Shown here one piece after another: positions 45,766 to 55,132 of a stretch of 64,000 nucleotides of DNA (its first letter is position 1; every line of letters begins with the position of its first letter). The position numbers were made by a program, and so were the translations under genes. The notes beneath the pieces are model-generated. The model saw nothing but the letters and a program-made list of their open reading frames with translations. It searched no databases and was not told the DNA's origin. This DNA comes from Qipengyuania nanhaisediminis (GTDB lineage: Bacteria; Pseudomonadota; Alphaproteobacteria; Sphingomonadales; Sphingomonadaceae): positions 310,001 through 374,000 of the forward strand of contig NZ_FOWZ01000001.1 in assembly GCF_900115585.1 (NCBI RefSeq). Reading direction: 5' to 3'.

Positions 45766-47184
45766 ATGCTGGAAAACCTGTTTTTTCTCGTGGTGGGCTT
45801 CTGCCTGCCGTTCCTGTTCTTCTTCATCGGGCGCAAGCTGTTCAACTGGGGACCGCACGAGGTTCCCTGCAGCCATTTCCACGATCACGTGCACGAGGCA
45901 GCACCCAACCGCTTCATCCGCGACATCCAGCGCGATGCGCCCCCTCCGCACAGCCAGTCGGCAATCGCCAAGGCCGGGCACGGCCATCAAGCCGGTCATG
46001 ACAGCGACCCGCTTGGCGACGACCTCGAAAAGCTGGTCGAAGAATGCGCGTTGCACGGTCACGACGAGCATGGCCGCAAGATCGCGCATGATCCGGACGA
46101 GCCGCACAATGCGCCGGGCGCGAAGGTGCTGATGCTTTCGGGCGGGGGCCAGTGGGGCGCCTATGGCGCGGGGCTTTTCCGCACCATGCACGATGCCAGC
46201 GGCCGCGACCTCGCGATGCGCGACGTGAAGATCATCACCGGCATTTCCACCGGTTCGCTGCAGACCCTGCTGCTCATGGTGGCGCTGGACGAGTCCCAGC
46301 CGGTGCAGACCCGGCGCTATGCAATGGACCGGCTGGAATGGGGCTATTCCCCGCGTACCGAGCGCGACGTGGTGCGCAACACCGGCCTTGAGATGCTGCC
46401 CTTGCGCGGTGCGCAGGCGGGTACTGCTCCGCTCCGCAAGCGCATTCGCAATGCCATATTCGAAAACGGAGACTCAACGCTTCTCGACGCACTGCGCCAG
46501 TCGAAGATCGCCGGCTACATCGGCTTCGTCGAGGCGAATTGCGGCCTGTTCCATTATGTCGATGTGCGCGGCCTGGTGCGGGACGAACCCGACAATGAAA
46601 AGGCGGTCGACGCGTTAAGCGCTGCGGCGATGGCATCTTCCGCCATGCCGGTGTTCCACCAGCAGCTGCGCGTGACCGGGTCCAGCAAGGGATCGCGCGC
46701 GCTATACGATGGCGGCGTCAGGCGCTCTGTCTTCTTTGAAAGGTCGATGGAGCGGATGCACCAGAGCGTGTGCCGCCACGCCGGCTCGCCGGCGGATGAG
46801 CATCCCAACGGTGCCGAAAGGCGGGCGGTCACACCCGCCTTCTTCGTCGTGCGCAACGGGCCGACGACGCGCGTGGCGGATCCAGATCTCGATTCGAAGG
46901 ATGGCCCGATTCTCAACGGGAAGCGCGGATACGACCTCCTGGTCAACGAAAGCGAGGTCGGCGCCATCGCCGGCTTGCGCCTGCTGAACCCCTACGGCGA
47001 CATCTATCTCACCACTGCCGACCAATGGTATACCTTCGACTGCCAGTGCGAAGAGGCGGATTGTTCGAAAGGCACCGAGATGTTCAAGCCCGGCTTCATG
47101 GCGTGCCTGCGCGATCTGGGCCGCCACAAGGTCCAGCGCTTTGGCGGCGCATGGTGGTCCATGAGCCCGATCGACAACCGCTAA
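45766..47184 (+). CDS. Membrane-anchored patatin-like phospholipase with His-rich linker
   Basis: The 472-residue protein has an N-terminal membrane helix (about residues 4-22) and then a stretch to residue 115 with 14 histidines in HxHxxH-like clusters. A patatin domain follows: oxyanion GGGQWGAYGAG, nucleophile Ser161 in GISTGS, and the catalytic Asp in DGG near 332. Patatins hydrolyse acyl esters of lipids. The histidine-rich linker could bind metal. The ATG at 45766 follows a G-rich stretch. Confidence 0.85.
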   Translation: MLENLFFLVVGFCLPFLFFFIGRKLFNWGPHEVPCSHFHDHVHEAAPNRFIRDIQRDAPPPHSQSAIAKAGHGHQAGHDSDPLGDDLEKLVEECALHGHDEHGRKIAHDPDEPHNAPGAKVLMLSGGGQWGAYGAGLFRTMHDASGRDLAMRDVKIITGISTGSLQTLLLMVALDESQPVQTRRYAMDRLEWGYSPRTERDVVRNTGLEMLPLRGAQAGTAPLRKRIRNAIFENGDSTLLDALRQSKIAGYIGFVEANCGLFHYVDVRGLVRDEPDNEKAVDALSAAAMASSAMPVFHQQLRVTGSSKGSRALYDGGVRRSVFFERSMERMHQSVCRHAGSPADEHPNGAERRAVTPAFFVVRNGPTTRVADPDLDSKDGPILNGKRGYDLLVNESEVGAIAGLRLLNPYGDIYLTTADQWYTFDCQCEEADCSKGTEMFKPGFMACLRDLGRHKVQRFGGAWWSMSPIDNR

Positions 47185-47268
47185 ACCGTCCCTCGACGAA
47201 ACAAATGTTTAAAGTGCGAAACCTTTTGCCGACGAAGGTATTCTGTCCCGCAAAGGGGAAGAATTTTC

Positions 47269-47646
47269 GTGTCGCTATCCAATCGGATCCTGATCGTCGA
47301 TGACGAGGCCTTGATCGCTTTCGATTTCGAGATGACTCTTGTCGACGCCGGTTACGACGTCCTTGGACCGGCCACCTCGCTCGACGAGGCGCTCGACATG
47401 GTGAGCGAGGAGACGCCGCGCGCCGCCGTGCTGGACATCGATCTCAACGCCAGACCCGTCTGGCCACTGGCGCGCAAGCTTCGCGAAAGTGGCACGCATA
47501 TCGTTTTCGTCAGCGCGAACCTGCGTCACGAAGAATTGGCGACCGAATTCAAGGATGAACCCCGCCTCGACAAGCCGGTTTGCGAAGGCGACCTGCTGAA
47601 GGCCCTCAACCAGGGTTTGGCGGAGCAGCCGGCCCACTGTCACTGA
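47269..47646 (+). CDS. Single-domain response regulator
   Basis: The 125-residue product is a lone receiver domain: acidic pair DD at 11-12, phosphoacceptor Asp56 in VLDIDLN, Ser82 in FVSAN and Lys102 in LDKPV. It has no output domain, as in shuttling regulators of HWE-kinase systems. The start is GTG at 47269 with AGGGGAAG upstream. It overlaps the convergent HWE kinase gene by 41 bp, so kinase and regulator probably form a pair. Confidence 0.9.
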   Translation: MSLSNRILIVDDEALIAFDFEMTLVDAGYDVLGPATSLDEALDMVSEETPRAAVLDIDLNARPVWPLARKLRESGTHIVFVSANLRHEELATEFKDEPRLDKPVCEGDLLKALNQGLAEQPAHCH

Positions 47647-50600
47647 GCGGGAAAACTAGGCTGCGCTTAAAGCCGTTTTCCACCTTATCGCCCTTTACCC
47701 TTCCCGATAGCTGACGCGCGGTCACTTCGAGCAGGCGGGTGCCGAATCCCTTCCCCGCCCCGTCCTTGCCGGTGCTGCCGGCTTCGACCCACTCAAGGCG
47801 CAGGTCGCTGTCTTCGACCTCCCAATGGACGGTCACGGACCCTTCCTCGTCGCCCAAAGCTCCGTATTTGGAGGCATTGGTCGCCCACTCATGGAGGATA
47901 AGTGCCACCGAGGTCAGCTTGGCGTTGGGGATATCGACGTCCGGGCCGTCGAAGTTGAGCTTCTGGTTCTCATGCGACGGCGCGAGCACCGTCTCGAGCA
48001 ATTCGCGAAGCCCGACCGAGCCGCCATCCGCATGACGCGTAGTCAGGGCATGCGAGCGCCCGAGCGCGTGGATGCGATTGCGCAGGTCTTCTGCAAAATC
48101 GTCCAGATTGTCGGCTTCGCGCTTTGAGATCGCGACCATGGCGGCGATCACCGCAAACAGGTTCTTCACGCGGTGGTTCATCTCGCGCAGCATGATCTCG
48201 CGCTCGGCAAGGATCTCGCGCTCGGCCGTGATGTCATAGGTCACGCCGATGAACTTGGCGGGCTTGGTGTTGGTGATGCTGCGTCCGAGACCGTGCAACC
48301 AGCGCACGCTGCCATCTTCGAGCGGCAGGCAGAACACCTCGTCGAAATCCTTTTCCCCATCCATCGCACGGCGAAGTGCGGTATTGACCCGGTCCCGGTC
48401 GGGGCCCGGCAGCTTGGCGAGGATCGGCTCCATCGTGTCGCCTTCGCTCTCGTCCAGTTCGAGTAGGCGACGTTCCGTTTCGTCGAGGATCGTGCGATCC
48501 GTCGCCGGTTCGTATTCCCACACACCGATCTTCGCCACTTCGAGCGCAAGACGCAGGCGTTCGCGTTCCTCGCGCAGGTCACGCTCCATCGTCAGGGCCT
48601 GCGTGACGTCGGTGAACATGATCGTCGCCCCGTCGATGTCGCCGTTCGTCTGGCGATATGGAATGACCCTGCCCAGATATTTGCGCGATCCGTCTTCCGA
48701 GGACGAATGATAATCCTGGGTGCGACCCTGCGCAGCCGCCGCTTTCGCCATCTTCAGGTAATCCTGATCGGCAAGCTGGGTCGGCAGGACGTCGAGCGGC
48801 CGCCCGATATCGCTCTGGTTGATGTGGAAGATCTTCGGCGCGGCGTCGGTATAGCTGCGCAGGTTGAGATCGCCATCGACGACCAGCACCATCAGCTCGG
48901 TCGTGGCGAAGAAGTTCTTGAGATCCGCATTGGCGACCGTGACCTGGTCGACCTTCGATTTCAGTTCGTCATTGACCGTGGTCAGCTCCTCGTTGGTGGA
49001 CTGGAGCTCCTCGTTCATCGACATCATTTCTTCGTTGCTGCTCTTGAGCTCCTCGTTCGTAGTTTCGAGCTCTTCCACCGTGGACCGCAGCCGGTGGCGC
49101 GTATTCTGCAGTTCTTCCTCGAGGAATTGCAGCTGGCCGTCACCTACTTCGAACTCTTCGAATTCGTCGTCCTCGAACGGTTGCAGCGCACCTGTCTCGC
49201 GAATGACGACCAGGTAGCCGCCGGGTGCCACCGGCTCGCACAAGATCGAGGTCTTGATGCGCCCGAATTCGGTCGTGACTTCTTGGTCGCGCACGACCAG
49301 GCGGTTCTGTTCTTCCACCACCCTGCGCAGCAGCGGTCCGATGACTTCGCGTAAACCGGATCGCGCCAGGGTCGGCACGTGCACCGTGCGTTCCAGCTGG
49401 TCGGGAAATTCGAGATAACGCCCCGCAGCGCCCCATTTTTGAAGCAGCAAGCCCTCGGAATCGAGGAGCAGGCTTACGGGCGCATACTTGTCGGCCACCC
49501 TTCGCAGAGCGAGCACCTCGGTAGAACTCGTGTTCGAGGGTCCCGAATGCGAGGTATTGCGCTCGCGACGCCGGACGTATGTCGGGGCGCTTATCTTTGG
49601 AATGTGTAGGTTGTAATTGCTCTTCACGTTGCGACGCTTGAATATCCGTGAACCCTGGTCGACGACTTCGAAGAGGTCCTCGAACCGCCCGATCCCTTCC
49701 GATGAACCGAGGAAGAGATGGCCACTGTCTCGCAGGGCAAAGTGGAAGAGAGGCAGCACCACCTTCTGCAACTCTTCGTCGAAATAGATCAGCAAGTTGC
49801 GGCAGGAAACGATATCGATCTTCGAAAAGGGCGGATCGCGCACCACATTGTGCAGGCTGAAACGCACCATGTCCCTGACTTGCGGAACCATGGTGAAGGT
49901 ATCCGACCCGCCGATCACATAATGCTTCTGATAGTCGGCGGGAATGTCTGGTAGCGCGGAATTGGGGTAGGTCGCGCTGCGCGCGATATCGAGCATCTTG
50001 TCGTCGATATCGGTCGCGAAAACCTGCACGTAGGGCCGCTTGTCCGCCTTCCGCATGGACTCGGCGAACAACATGGCGATGGTGTAGGCTTCCTCGCCGC
50101 TCGAACAGCCGGGCACCCAGACGCGGACTTCCTGCCCGTCGCGCGAAGAGCCGACGATCTTATCGATGACCTGCTCATGCAGGGCGGTGAAGTCTTCGTG
50201 GTCGCGGAAGAACTGGGTGACGTTGATCAGCAGGTCCTGGAAAAGCGCTTGGCACTCGTCCGCATCGGTCCTGATCCGTCCGACATAATCGCCCGCATCC
50301 TCGATCGAGAGAACCTGCATCCGCCGGGCCACACGGCGGATCAGCGTCGAGCGCTTGTATCGCGAGAAATCGTGCCCCACGGTGTCGCGCAGCACTTCGC
50401 ACAGCTCGTCGATCCGATCGGCGACTTCGCGCGCTTCTTCCTCGACCTCTTCGGTCGGGGCGCGCCTGAAGAAGTCGCTGACGAGCTCGATGACGTCCGC
50501 GGGCTTGGCGATCACGTCGACCAGGCCGGTGCCGATGGCCGACACGGGCATCCCGTCATAGCGAGCGGTTTCCGGCTCCTGCGCCACGGCAAGGCCGCCC

Positions 50601-51040
50601 AGTTCCTTGATTGCCCGCAATCCGCGACTGCCGTCTGCACCTGTGCCTGAAAGGATGACGCAGGCTGCCATGTGCTGGCGATCGTTGGCGAGACTGTCGA
50701 AGAAATCGTCGATCGGGCGCCGCTGACCACGCGGATCGGAAAATTCGGTGAGTTCGAGAACCCCGTCGTGGATCGCCAGGCCGTGACCAGGCGGGATCAC
50801 GTAGACGTGATCGGCTTCCAGCTTTTCGTCCCCTTCGGCCTGGGTAACGGTCATCGCCGTATAGCGCTCGATCAGCTGCGCCATGAGCGATTCATGGGTC
50901 GGGTCCAAGTGCTGGACCACGACGTATGCGAGGCCGGTCTTGCCTTCCTGGCCTCCGAACACCTCTCGCAGCGCCTCCAGCCCCCCTGCCGACGCGCCAA
51001 TTCCGACAACCGGCACAACCTTGTCCAGATTATCGTTCAA
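47606..51040 (-). CDS. CheB-CheR-PAS-HWE histidine kinase
   Basis: The 1144-residue fusion contains a CheB methylesterase domain (Ser17 in GASAGG, His44, Asp136), a CheR methyltransferase domain (about 205-470; VPGCSSGEEAY, FATDIDD), a long coiled coil (about 640-710), two PAS regions and a C-terminal HWE kinase with phosphoacceptor His in MNHRVKN, HEWATNASKYGA and the WVE signature. Such fusions sense through PAS domains and signal to single-domain regulators. No chemotaxis operon is near. Its start lies directly after the LOV gene stop. Confidence 0.92.
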   Translation of the reverse strand: MNDNLDKVVPVVGIGASAGGLEALREVFGGQEGKTGLAYVVVQHLDPTHESLMAQLIERYTAMTVTQAEGDEKLEADHVYVIPPGHGLAIHDGVLELTEFSDPRGQRRPIDDFFDSLANDRQHMAACVILSGTGADGSRGLRAIKELGGLAVAQEPETARYDGMPVSAIGTGLVDVIAKPADVIELVSDFFRRAPTEEVEEEAREVADRIDELCEVLRDTVGHDFSRYKRSTLIRRVARRMQVLSIEDAGDYVGRIRTDADECQALFQDLLINVTQFFRDHEDFTALHEQVIDKIVGSSRDGQEVRVWVPGCSSGEEAYTIAMLFAESMRKADKRPYVQVFATDIDDKMLDIARSATYPNSALPDIPADYQKHYVIGGSDTFTMVPQVRDMVRFSLHNVVRDPPFSKIDIVSCRNLLIYFDEELQKVVLPLFHFALRDSGHLFLGSSEGIGRFEDLFEVVDQGSRIFKRRNVKSNYNLHIPKISAPTYVRRRERNTSHSGPSNTSSTEVLALRRVADKYAPVSLLLDSEGLLLQKWGAAGRYLEFPDQLERTVHVPTLARSGLREVIGPLLRRVVEEQNRLVVRDQEVTTEFGRIKTSILCEPVAPGGYLVVIRETGALQPFEDDEFEEFEVGDGQLQFLEEELQNTRHRLRSTVEELETTNEELKSSNEEMMSMNEELQSTNEELTTVNDELKSKVDQVTVANADLKNFFATTELMVLVVDGDLNLRSYTDAAPKIFHINQSDIGRPLDVLPTQLADQDYLKMAKAAAAQGRTQDYHSSSEDGSRKYLGRVIPYRQTNGDIDGATIMFTDVTQALTMERDLREERERLRLALEVAKIGVWEYEPATDRTILDETERRLLELDESEGDTMEPILAKLPGPDRDRVNTALRRAMDGEKDFDEVFCLPLEDGSVRWLHGLGRSITNTKPAKFIGVTYDITAEREILAEREIMLREMNHRVKNLFAVIAAMVAISKREADNLDDFAEDLRNRIHALGRSHALTTRHADGGSVGLRELLETVLAPSHENQKLNFDGPDVDIPNAKLTSVALILHEWATNASKYGALGDEEGSVTVHWEVEDSDLRLEWVEAGSTGKDGAGKGFGTRLLEVTARQLSGRVKGDKVENGFKRSLVFPLSDSGPAAPPNPG

Positions 51041-51598
51041 TTATTCCCCCCTCTGGTCCGACAACCGCGCCTCCGCGATGATCGAATGGCTCGATGCGAG
51101 CTGTTCGTAAGTTCCCAGCATGACCATGCCCATTTCGCCTGCAATCGAACGCAGGTCGCGAATGTCCTGCTTCAGCGCTTCCTCGTAGACATCCAGCAGG
51201 TCCTTCCCGGCCGGCTTCACCTCGAACTGCGAGCCGAGAATGTAGACTATCTTCTTTCCCAGCTTGATCTTCGACAGGTAGACGAGGTTCAGAAAGGGCG
51301 TTCCGTCATGCTTCACGTTCGGCACAAGGAACTTGCCTTCCGTCAGCTTGTCATCGGAAATGAAGTTTCGCATCCGTTCCCGCACGGGGCCCGCTCCACC
51401 GGCTGGCTGCAGGAAACGGCAGTTCCTGCCCAGGACCTCGTCGGGCGAATATCCGGTCATCTCGCAAAATGCGGTGTTCACGCCGACCAGCGGCGCATCG
51501 TCCATGCCCATGTCGGACAGCGACAGGGACACCTTGCTCTTGTCGAGCGCGGTCCCGAGAGCCACGGGAGGCTCAATATCTGCTTCCAACCAATACAT
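51041..51598 (-). CDS. Short LOV blue-light photoreceptor
   Basis: The 185-residue protein is a LOV-type PAS domain: GRNCRFLQP with the flavin-adduct Cys60, Asn94 and Asn104 in VPNVKHDG and FLNLVYLS, and the switch Gln124 in LGSQFEV. A helical C-terminal extension (about 130-180) has no catalytic domain, so it is a short LOV protein. It is transcribed with the HWE kinase gene and ends at the base before the kinase ATG. The family binds FMN and reacts to blue light. Confidence 0.88.
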   Translation of the reverse strand: MYWLEADIEPPVALGTALDKSKVSLSLSDMGMDDAPLVGVNTAFCEMTGYSPDEVLGRNCRFLQPAGGAGPVRERMRNFISDDKLTEGKFLVPNVKHDGTPFLNLVYLSKIKLGKKIVYILGSQFEVKPAGKDLLDVYEEALKQDIRDLRSIAGEMGMVMLGTYEQLASSHSIIAEARLSDQRGE

Positions 51599-51725
51599 GT
51601 GCAACGCCTTGCGATATCCGGATTCTTCCGGAGCTTTGGCATTTGTTCTAGGCACAAGAGCACATCCGGACAAGCGAATGCTTGCCGTGCCCGAACAAAC
51701 GACTTTTCCTGGAGAAGGGGACTGT

Positions 51726-51812
51726 TGGTGCGGTCGAGAAGACTCGAACTTCCACGGCCTTGCGGCCACAACGACCTCAACGTTGCGCGTCTACCAGTTC
51801 CGCCACGACCGC
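51726..51812 (-). tRNA. tRNA-Leu (anticodon GAG)
   Basis: The minus strand folds as a class II tRNA: acceptor GCGGTCG / CGACCGC, D-arm with CTGGTAGACGC, anticodon stem CAACG / CGTTG around the loop TTGAGGT, a long variable arm GGCC-GCAA-GGCC, T-loop TTCGAGT, and an encoded CCA. The anticodon GAG reads CUC/CUU leucine codons. Confidence 0.95.
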
Positions 51813-51926
51813 ACACAGTCAAATCCGGTAGCGAATCCCGCATGCGCAGGAGGCGTGCTACCGCCGGTAGGAGCGCGCCACTAGCAGCGAGAATGCGCCC
51901 CCGCAAGCACCTTGTTCATGCAAATT

Positions 51927-52778
51927 CTAAAGCGGCGCCCAACCCACGTCGGCATAGACCGCATTGCGCGGCACTTGCGTGCTCGCCTCGTCGATCGTCA
52001 CCGTTTCGCCCGGCGCCAGGGTCGGCTGCGGCGGCTGGACGATCCAGGTAAAGACCTGATCCTCGCGCTCGTTCAGCATGACGATCTGGATGGGCGGAAG
52101 GTCACGGCTCTCGCGGGAGGTGTTTTCAACCTCGATCCGGGCGGAAAACAGGTAGGTCTTGTTTTCCAGCTCGCGCCAGCTTTGCGCTTCGGGAGGGAAT
52201 CGCAGTTCCAGATCGGGCTGCGCCTGCCCGAAAGTCGGCTTGTCGACCGGCCACCAGGACGGCGTGCCGAATTGCGTGATGGCGACCACCGCGCCAAGCG
52301 CCAGGACCGCGAATATCGCGGCCGCCCAGGTCCACAGCTTCATCATGTTGCGGCGCGGACGGAAGGGCGGTGAATGATCGAAGCGCGACACGAAGTCGCC
52401 GTCGTCATCATCGGTATAGACCGGCGGGGCCGGCTCTACGTCGTCGTAGGAAGGCGGATGCGTCTCGTCGAAATCGGGCGCCTCTCCGCCATCATTGGCA
52501 GAATGGTCCTCGTCATCCTGCCCGGCGTCGCCTTCATCGAATGTGAAGCCGGGGCGCGCCTGCACGTCCTCTTCCTCGACCGGCGGCGGTGGCGGAGGAG
52601 GGGGCGGCGGAGGCGGAGGTGGTGCAGCCGCCTCGCTCGCCTGAACCCCTTCGACATCTGCGCCATCCTGGAACCAGGAGTGCTTGCACTTTGCGCAGCG
52701 AACGGTCCGGCCGTCCACACCGATTGCGTTGTCGGGAACGACATAACGCGTGCTACAGGCGGGACAGGCGATAATCAT
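51927..52778 (-). CDS. Zinc-ribbon (MJ0042-type) membrane protein with polyproline
   Basis: The 283-residue protein begins with a zinc ribbon (CPACSTRY...CAKCKHSWF, residues 5-34). A linker follows with 14 consecutive prolines and an acidic disordered stretch, then a transmembrane helix (about 148-170) and a C-terminal beta domain of DUF3426 type. The function is unknown; the gene is conserved next to ftsE in sphingomonads. The ATG at 52778 gives the canonical MIIACPAC start. Confidence 0.85.
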   Translation of the reverse strand: MIIACPACSTRYVVPDNAIGVDGRTVRCAKCKHSWFQDGADVEGVQASEAAAPPPPPPPPPPPPPPVEEEDVQARPGFTFDEGDAGQDDEDHSANDGGEAPDFDETHPPSYDDVEPAPPVYTDDDDGDFVSRFDHSPPFRPRRNMMKLWTWAAAIFAVLALGAVVAITQFGTPSWWPVDKPTFGQAQPDLELRFPPEAQSWRELENKTYLFSARIEVENTSRESRDLPPIQIVMLNEREDQVFTWIVQPPQPTLAPGETVTIDEASTQVPRNAVYADVGWAPL

Positions 52779-52937
52779 GGTGGATGAAAGCCTTACGCAT
52801 TGGTGCGAATCGCGACAAGCGGCGCATCTGTGCGTGAAAGCCCCAAGCGGCTTTTTTCCACATCGAAGCGCGGTTATAGGCTCCATTTGGACGATGTCGG
52901 CCCTAATTCACCTCTTTTTCTCGGCGAAACCAGGCCG

Positions 52938-53669
52938 ATGAGCGCAAAGGAAAGCGCGATCGTGCAGTTCGACAACGTCGGATTGCGCTACGGCACCGAG
53001 CGCGAGGTGCTGTCGAATATTTCCTTCACCCTGTTTCCGGGCCGGTTTTATTTCCTCACCGGCGCCAGCGGAGCCGGCAAGACTTCGCTCCTGAAACTGC
53101 TTTATCTCGCCCAGCGCCCTTCCCGCGGCGGGATGCGCATGTTCGGGACCGACGTGATCACCATGCCGCGCGACGAATTGCCGGGCTTCCGCCGCCGCAT
53201 GGGCGTGGTGTTCCAGGATTTCCGGCTGGTCGACCACTTGTCCGCATTCGACAATGTCGCCTTGCCGCTGCGCGTATCGGGAGTGAGGGAGCGTGACCTG
53301 GCAGGGCCCGTCAACGACATGCTCGACTGGGTCGGGTTGGGTCACCGTGCCGATGCACGGCCCGCGACCCTTTCCGGCGGCGAGCAGCAGCGCGTCGCCA
53401 TTGCGCGCGCCGTCATCGCCCGCCCCGAAATCCTCGTCGCCGACGAACCGACCGGCAACGTCGATCCCGAAATGGCGCTAAAACTGATCCGGCTGTTCGA
53501 GGCGCTCAACCGGCTGGGCACCACAGTCGTCGTCGCGACCCATGACTACCAGCTGATCAGGAAAGTGCCCGAAAGCCTCATCATGCGGCTGGACAAGGGG
53601 ACGCTTTCCGATCCGACCGGCGCGCTGCGCTATCCGCCCAAGCGCGCGCCGAGCGGAGTAGAGGCATGA
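52938..53669 (+). CDS. ftsE: Cell division ATP-binding protein FtsE
   Basis: FtsE, with FtsX, links the divisome to peptidoglycan hydrolases. The 243-residue ABC ATPase has Walker A GASGAGKTSL, the signature LSGGEQQRVAIARA, Walker B ILVADEPTGNVDP and an H-loop in ATHDYQL. Its stop overlaps the ftsX start by 4 bp. The ATG at 52938 is the first with homologous N-terminus. Confidence 0.95.
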   Translation: MSAKESAIVQFDNVGLRYGTEREVLSNISFTLFPGRFYFLTGASGAGKTSLLKLLYLAQRPSRGGMRMFGTDVITMPRDELPGFRRRMGVVFQDFRLVDHLSAFDNVALPLRVSGVRERDLAGPVNDMLDWVGLGHRADARPATLSGGEQQRVAIARAVIARPEILVADEPTGNVDPEMALKLIRLFEALNRLGTTVVVATHDYQLIRKVPESLIMRLDKGTLSDPTGALRYPPKRAPSGVEA

Positions 53670-54601
53670 CCGGCAAACCCCCGACCCTGGGCCGAGCGGT
53701 CGATCGTGGCCTCGCTCCATTCCGCGGGCGCAGGGCGGCAAGCCTCCTTCCGCGCACGCGGCTTGGAGGACCGGTGCCGTGGGTCATCGCGATCATGGTC
53801 GCGCTGTGCGTCCTCGCCGCTGGCGGCGCGCTGGCCCTTTCCAACCTCGCCGCCAGCGCCAGGGGGGACCTCGCCGGTAGCGCCACGGTCCAGATCATCG
53901 AGGCGGACAATGATTTGCGGGCCGAACAGGCGCGCCGCATAGCCGGCCTGCTGCGTGAGGATCCGGCAGTAACGGGCCTGCGCATGGTGCCCGAGAGCGA
54001 AGTCGCCGCCCTGCTGGAGCCCTGGCTGGGATCGGGCGAAGCGGTCGATGCTGTCCCGCTGCCCGCCCTGATCGACCTGGAGCTGGCTGCGGAGGTGGAT
54101 GAAGATGCCTTGGCGGAGCTTGAAACCCGGATCGCGGCCTATGCGCCGTCCGCCCGGATCGACAGCCAGGAAACATGGCTCGCTCCGGTGCTGGACGCAT
54201 TGCGCACCTTGCAGTTCATGGCCTTGTCCCTGATCGGGCTGCTTGCCTTTGCAGGCGTGGCGGCAGTCTGGCTGGCTGCGCGCAATGCCCTGGGCGGCAA
54301 TCGCGATACGATCGAAATCGTCCACCTGCTCGGTGGTAGCGATGCCCAGATCGCCAGCGTATTCCAGCGCTCGATCCTGCTCGATGCGATCGCGGGCGGA
54401 CTGCTTGGGCTGGTGTTGGGCGCAGGAGCGATAGCCCTGCTCGCCAACAGGTTCGCCGCGCTTGATTCGGGTATGGTTGCAGCCGGGTCACTGTCCGCGA
54501 TCGATTGGGTTATATTGGCCATGGTCCCGCTTTTCGCCGTCGTCATTGCAGTCTACACGGCACGCATGACCGTCCTCGCATCCTTGCGGAAAATGCTGTG
54601 A
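53666..54601 (+). CDS. ftsX: Cell division protein FtsX
   Basis: The 311-residue membrane partner of FtsE has an N-terminal helix (about residues 38-60), a periplasmic domain of about 110 residues and three C-terminal helices. The gene overlaps ftsE at its start (ATGA) and the ydcF-like gene at its end (GTGA), consistent with one operon. Confidence 0.92.
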   Translation: MTGKPPTLGRAVDRGLAPFRGRRAASLLPRTRLGGPVPWVIAIMVALCVLAAGGALALSNLAASARGDLAGSATVQIIEADNDLRAEQARRIAGLLREDPAVTGLRMVPESEVAALLEPWLGSGEAVDAVPLPALIDLELAAEVDEDALAELETRIAAYAPSARIDSQETWLAPVLDALRTLQFMALSLIGLLAFAGVAAVWLAARNALGGNRDTIEIVHLLGGSDAQIASVFQRSILLDAIAGGLLGLVLGAGAIALLANRFAALDSGMVAAGSLSAIDWVILAMVPLFAVVIAVYTARMTVLASLRKML

Positions 54602-55128
54602 TCCTTCGCTTCGTCGCCGCCCTCGTGCTGCTCTACACCTTCGGCTTCGTGGCCTTTTCGGTGACCCTGCCCTCGCCTGCAAAGCAAGTGGAGACCGATG
54701 CCGTCATCGTGCTGACGGGCGGGCCGGGCCGGATTGCCCGCGGGCTGGAAGTCGTCGCCGAAGGCCAGGCGCAGGAAATGTTCGTTTCGGGCGTCGACCC
54801 GGAGGTCAAGGAAGGCGAATTCGCCGCCCAGTTCGATGTCTCTCGCAGGACGATGAATTGCTGCGTCACTCTCGGGTATCTTGCCGTCGACACACGCAGC
54901 AACGCAGGCGAAGTCGCACAGTGGATGGCCGAAAAGGAATTTACCTCCGCCCGCCTCGTGACGACCGACTGGCATATGGCGCGCGCCTACTCGGAAGTGG
55001 CGAGTGTGCTGCCTGCGGAAACCACGCTGGTAAGGGACGCGGTGCCTTCGCATCCGGACCTGCAGACGCTGTTCCTCGAATACAACAAGTTGCTGGCGTC
55101 CGAGATATCGCAGGGGCTGAAGGTCTGA
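54598..55128 (+). CDS. YdcF/DUF218 family protein
   Basis: The 176-residue protein has an N-terminal membrane segment (about residues 4-20) and a DUF218 domain: AVIVLTGGPGRIARGLE, SGVDPEV and TDWHMARAYSEV. Family members act in envelope and vancomycin-related functions, mechanism uncertain. The start is GTG at 54598, inside the ftsX stop, which indicates coupled translation. It leads into plsC. Confidence 0.87.
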   Translation: MILRFVAALVLLYTFGFVAFSVTLPSPAKQVETDAVIVLTGGPGRIARGLEVVAEGQAQEMFVSGVDPEVKEGEFAAQFDVSRRTMNCCVTLGYLAVDTRSNAGEVAQWMAEKEFTSARLVTTDWHMARAYSEVASVLPAETTLVRDAVPSHPDLQTLFLEYNKLLASEISQGLKV

Positions 55129-55132
55129 TCCG

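Noticed and set aside
44074-46191. N-terminal extension of the FAD oxidase into the patatin gene
   Set aside because: The extension is antisense to the well-supported patatin gene; the ATG at 45669 has a ribosome-binding site and family-length product.
51599-51625. EcfG promoter for the LOV gene
   Set aside because: GGAAG-N18-CGTT has a mismatch in the -35 element and ends only 5 bp before the start codon, which would put the transcript start inside the gene.
51726-51812. tRNA-Leu as an integration site for a mobile element
   Set aside because: No integrase, no direct repeat of the tRNA 3' end and ordinary genes on both sides.
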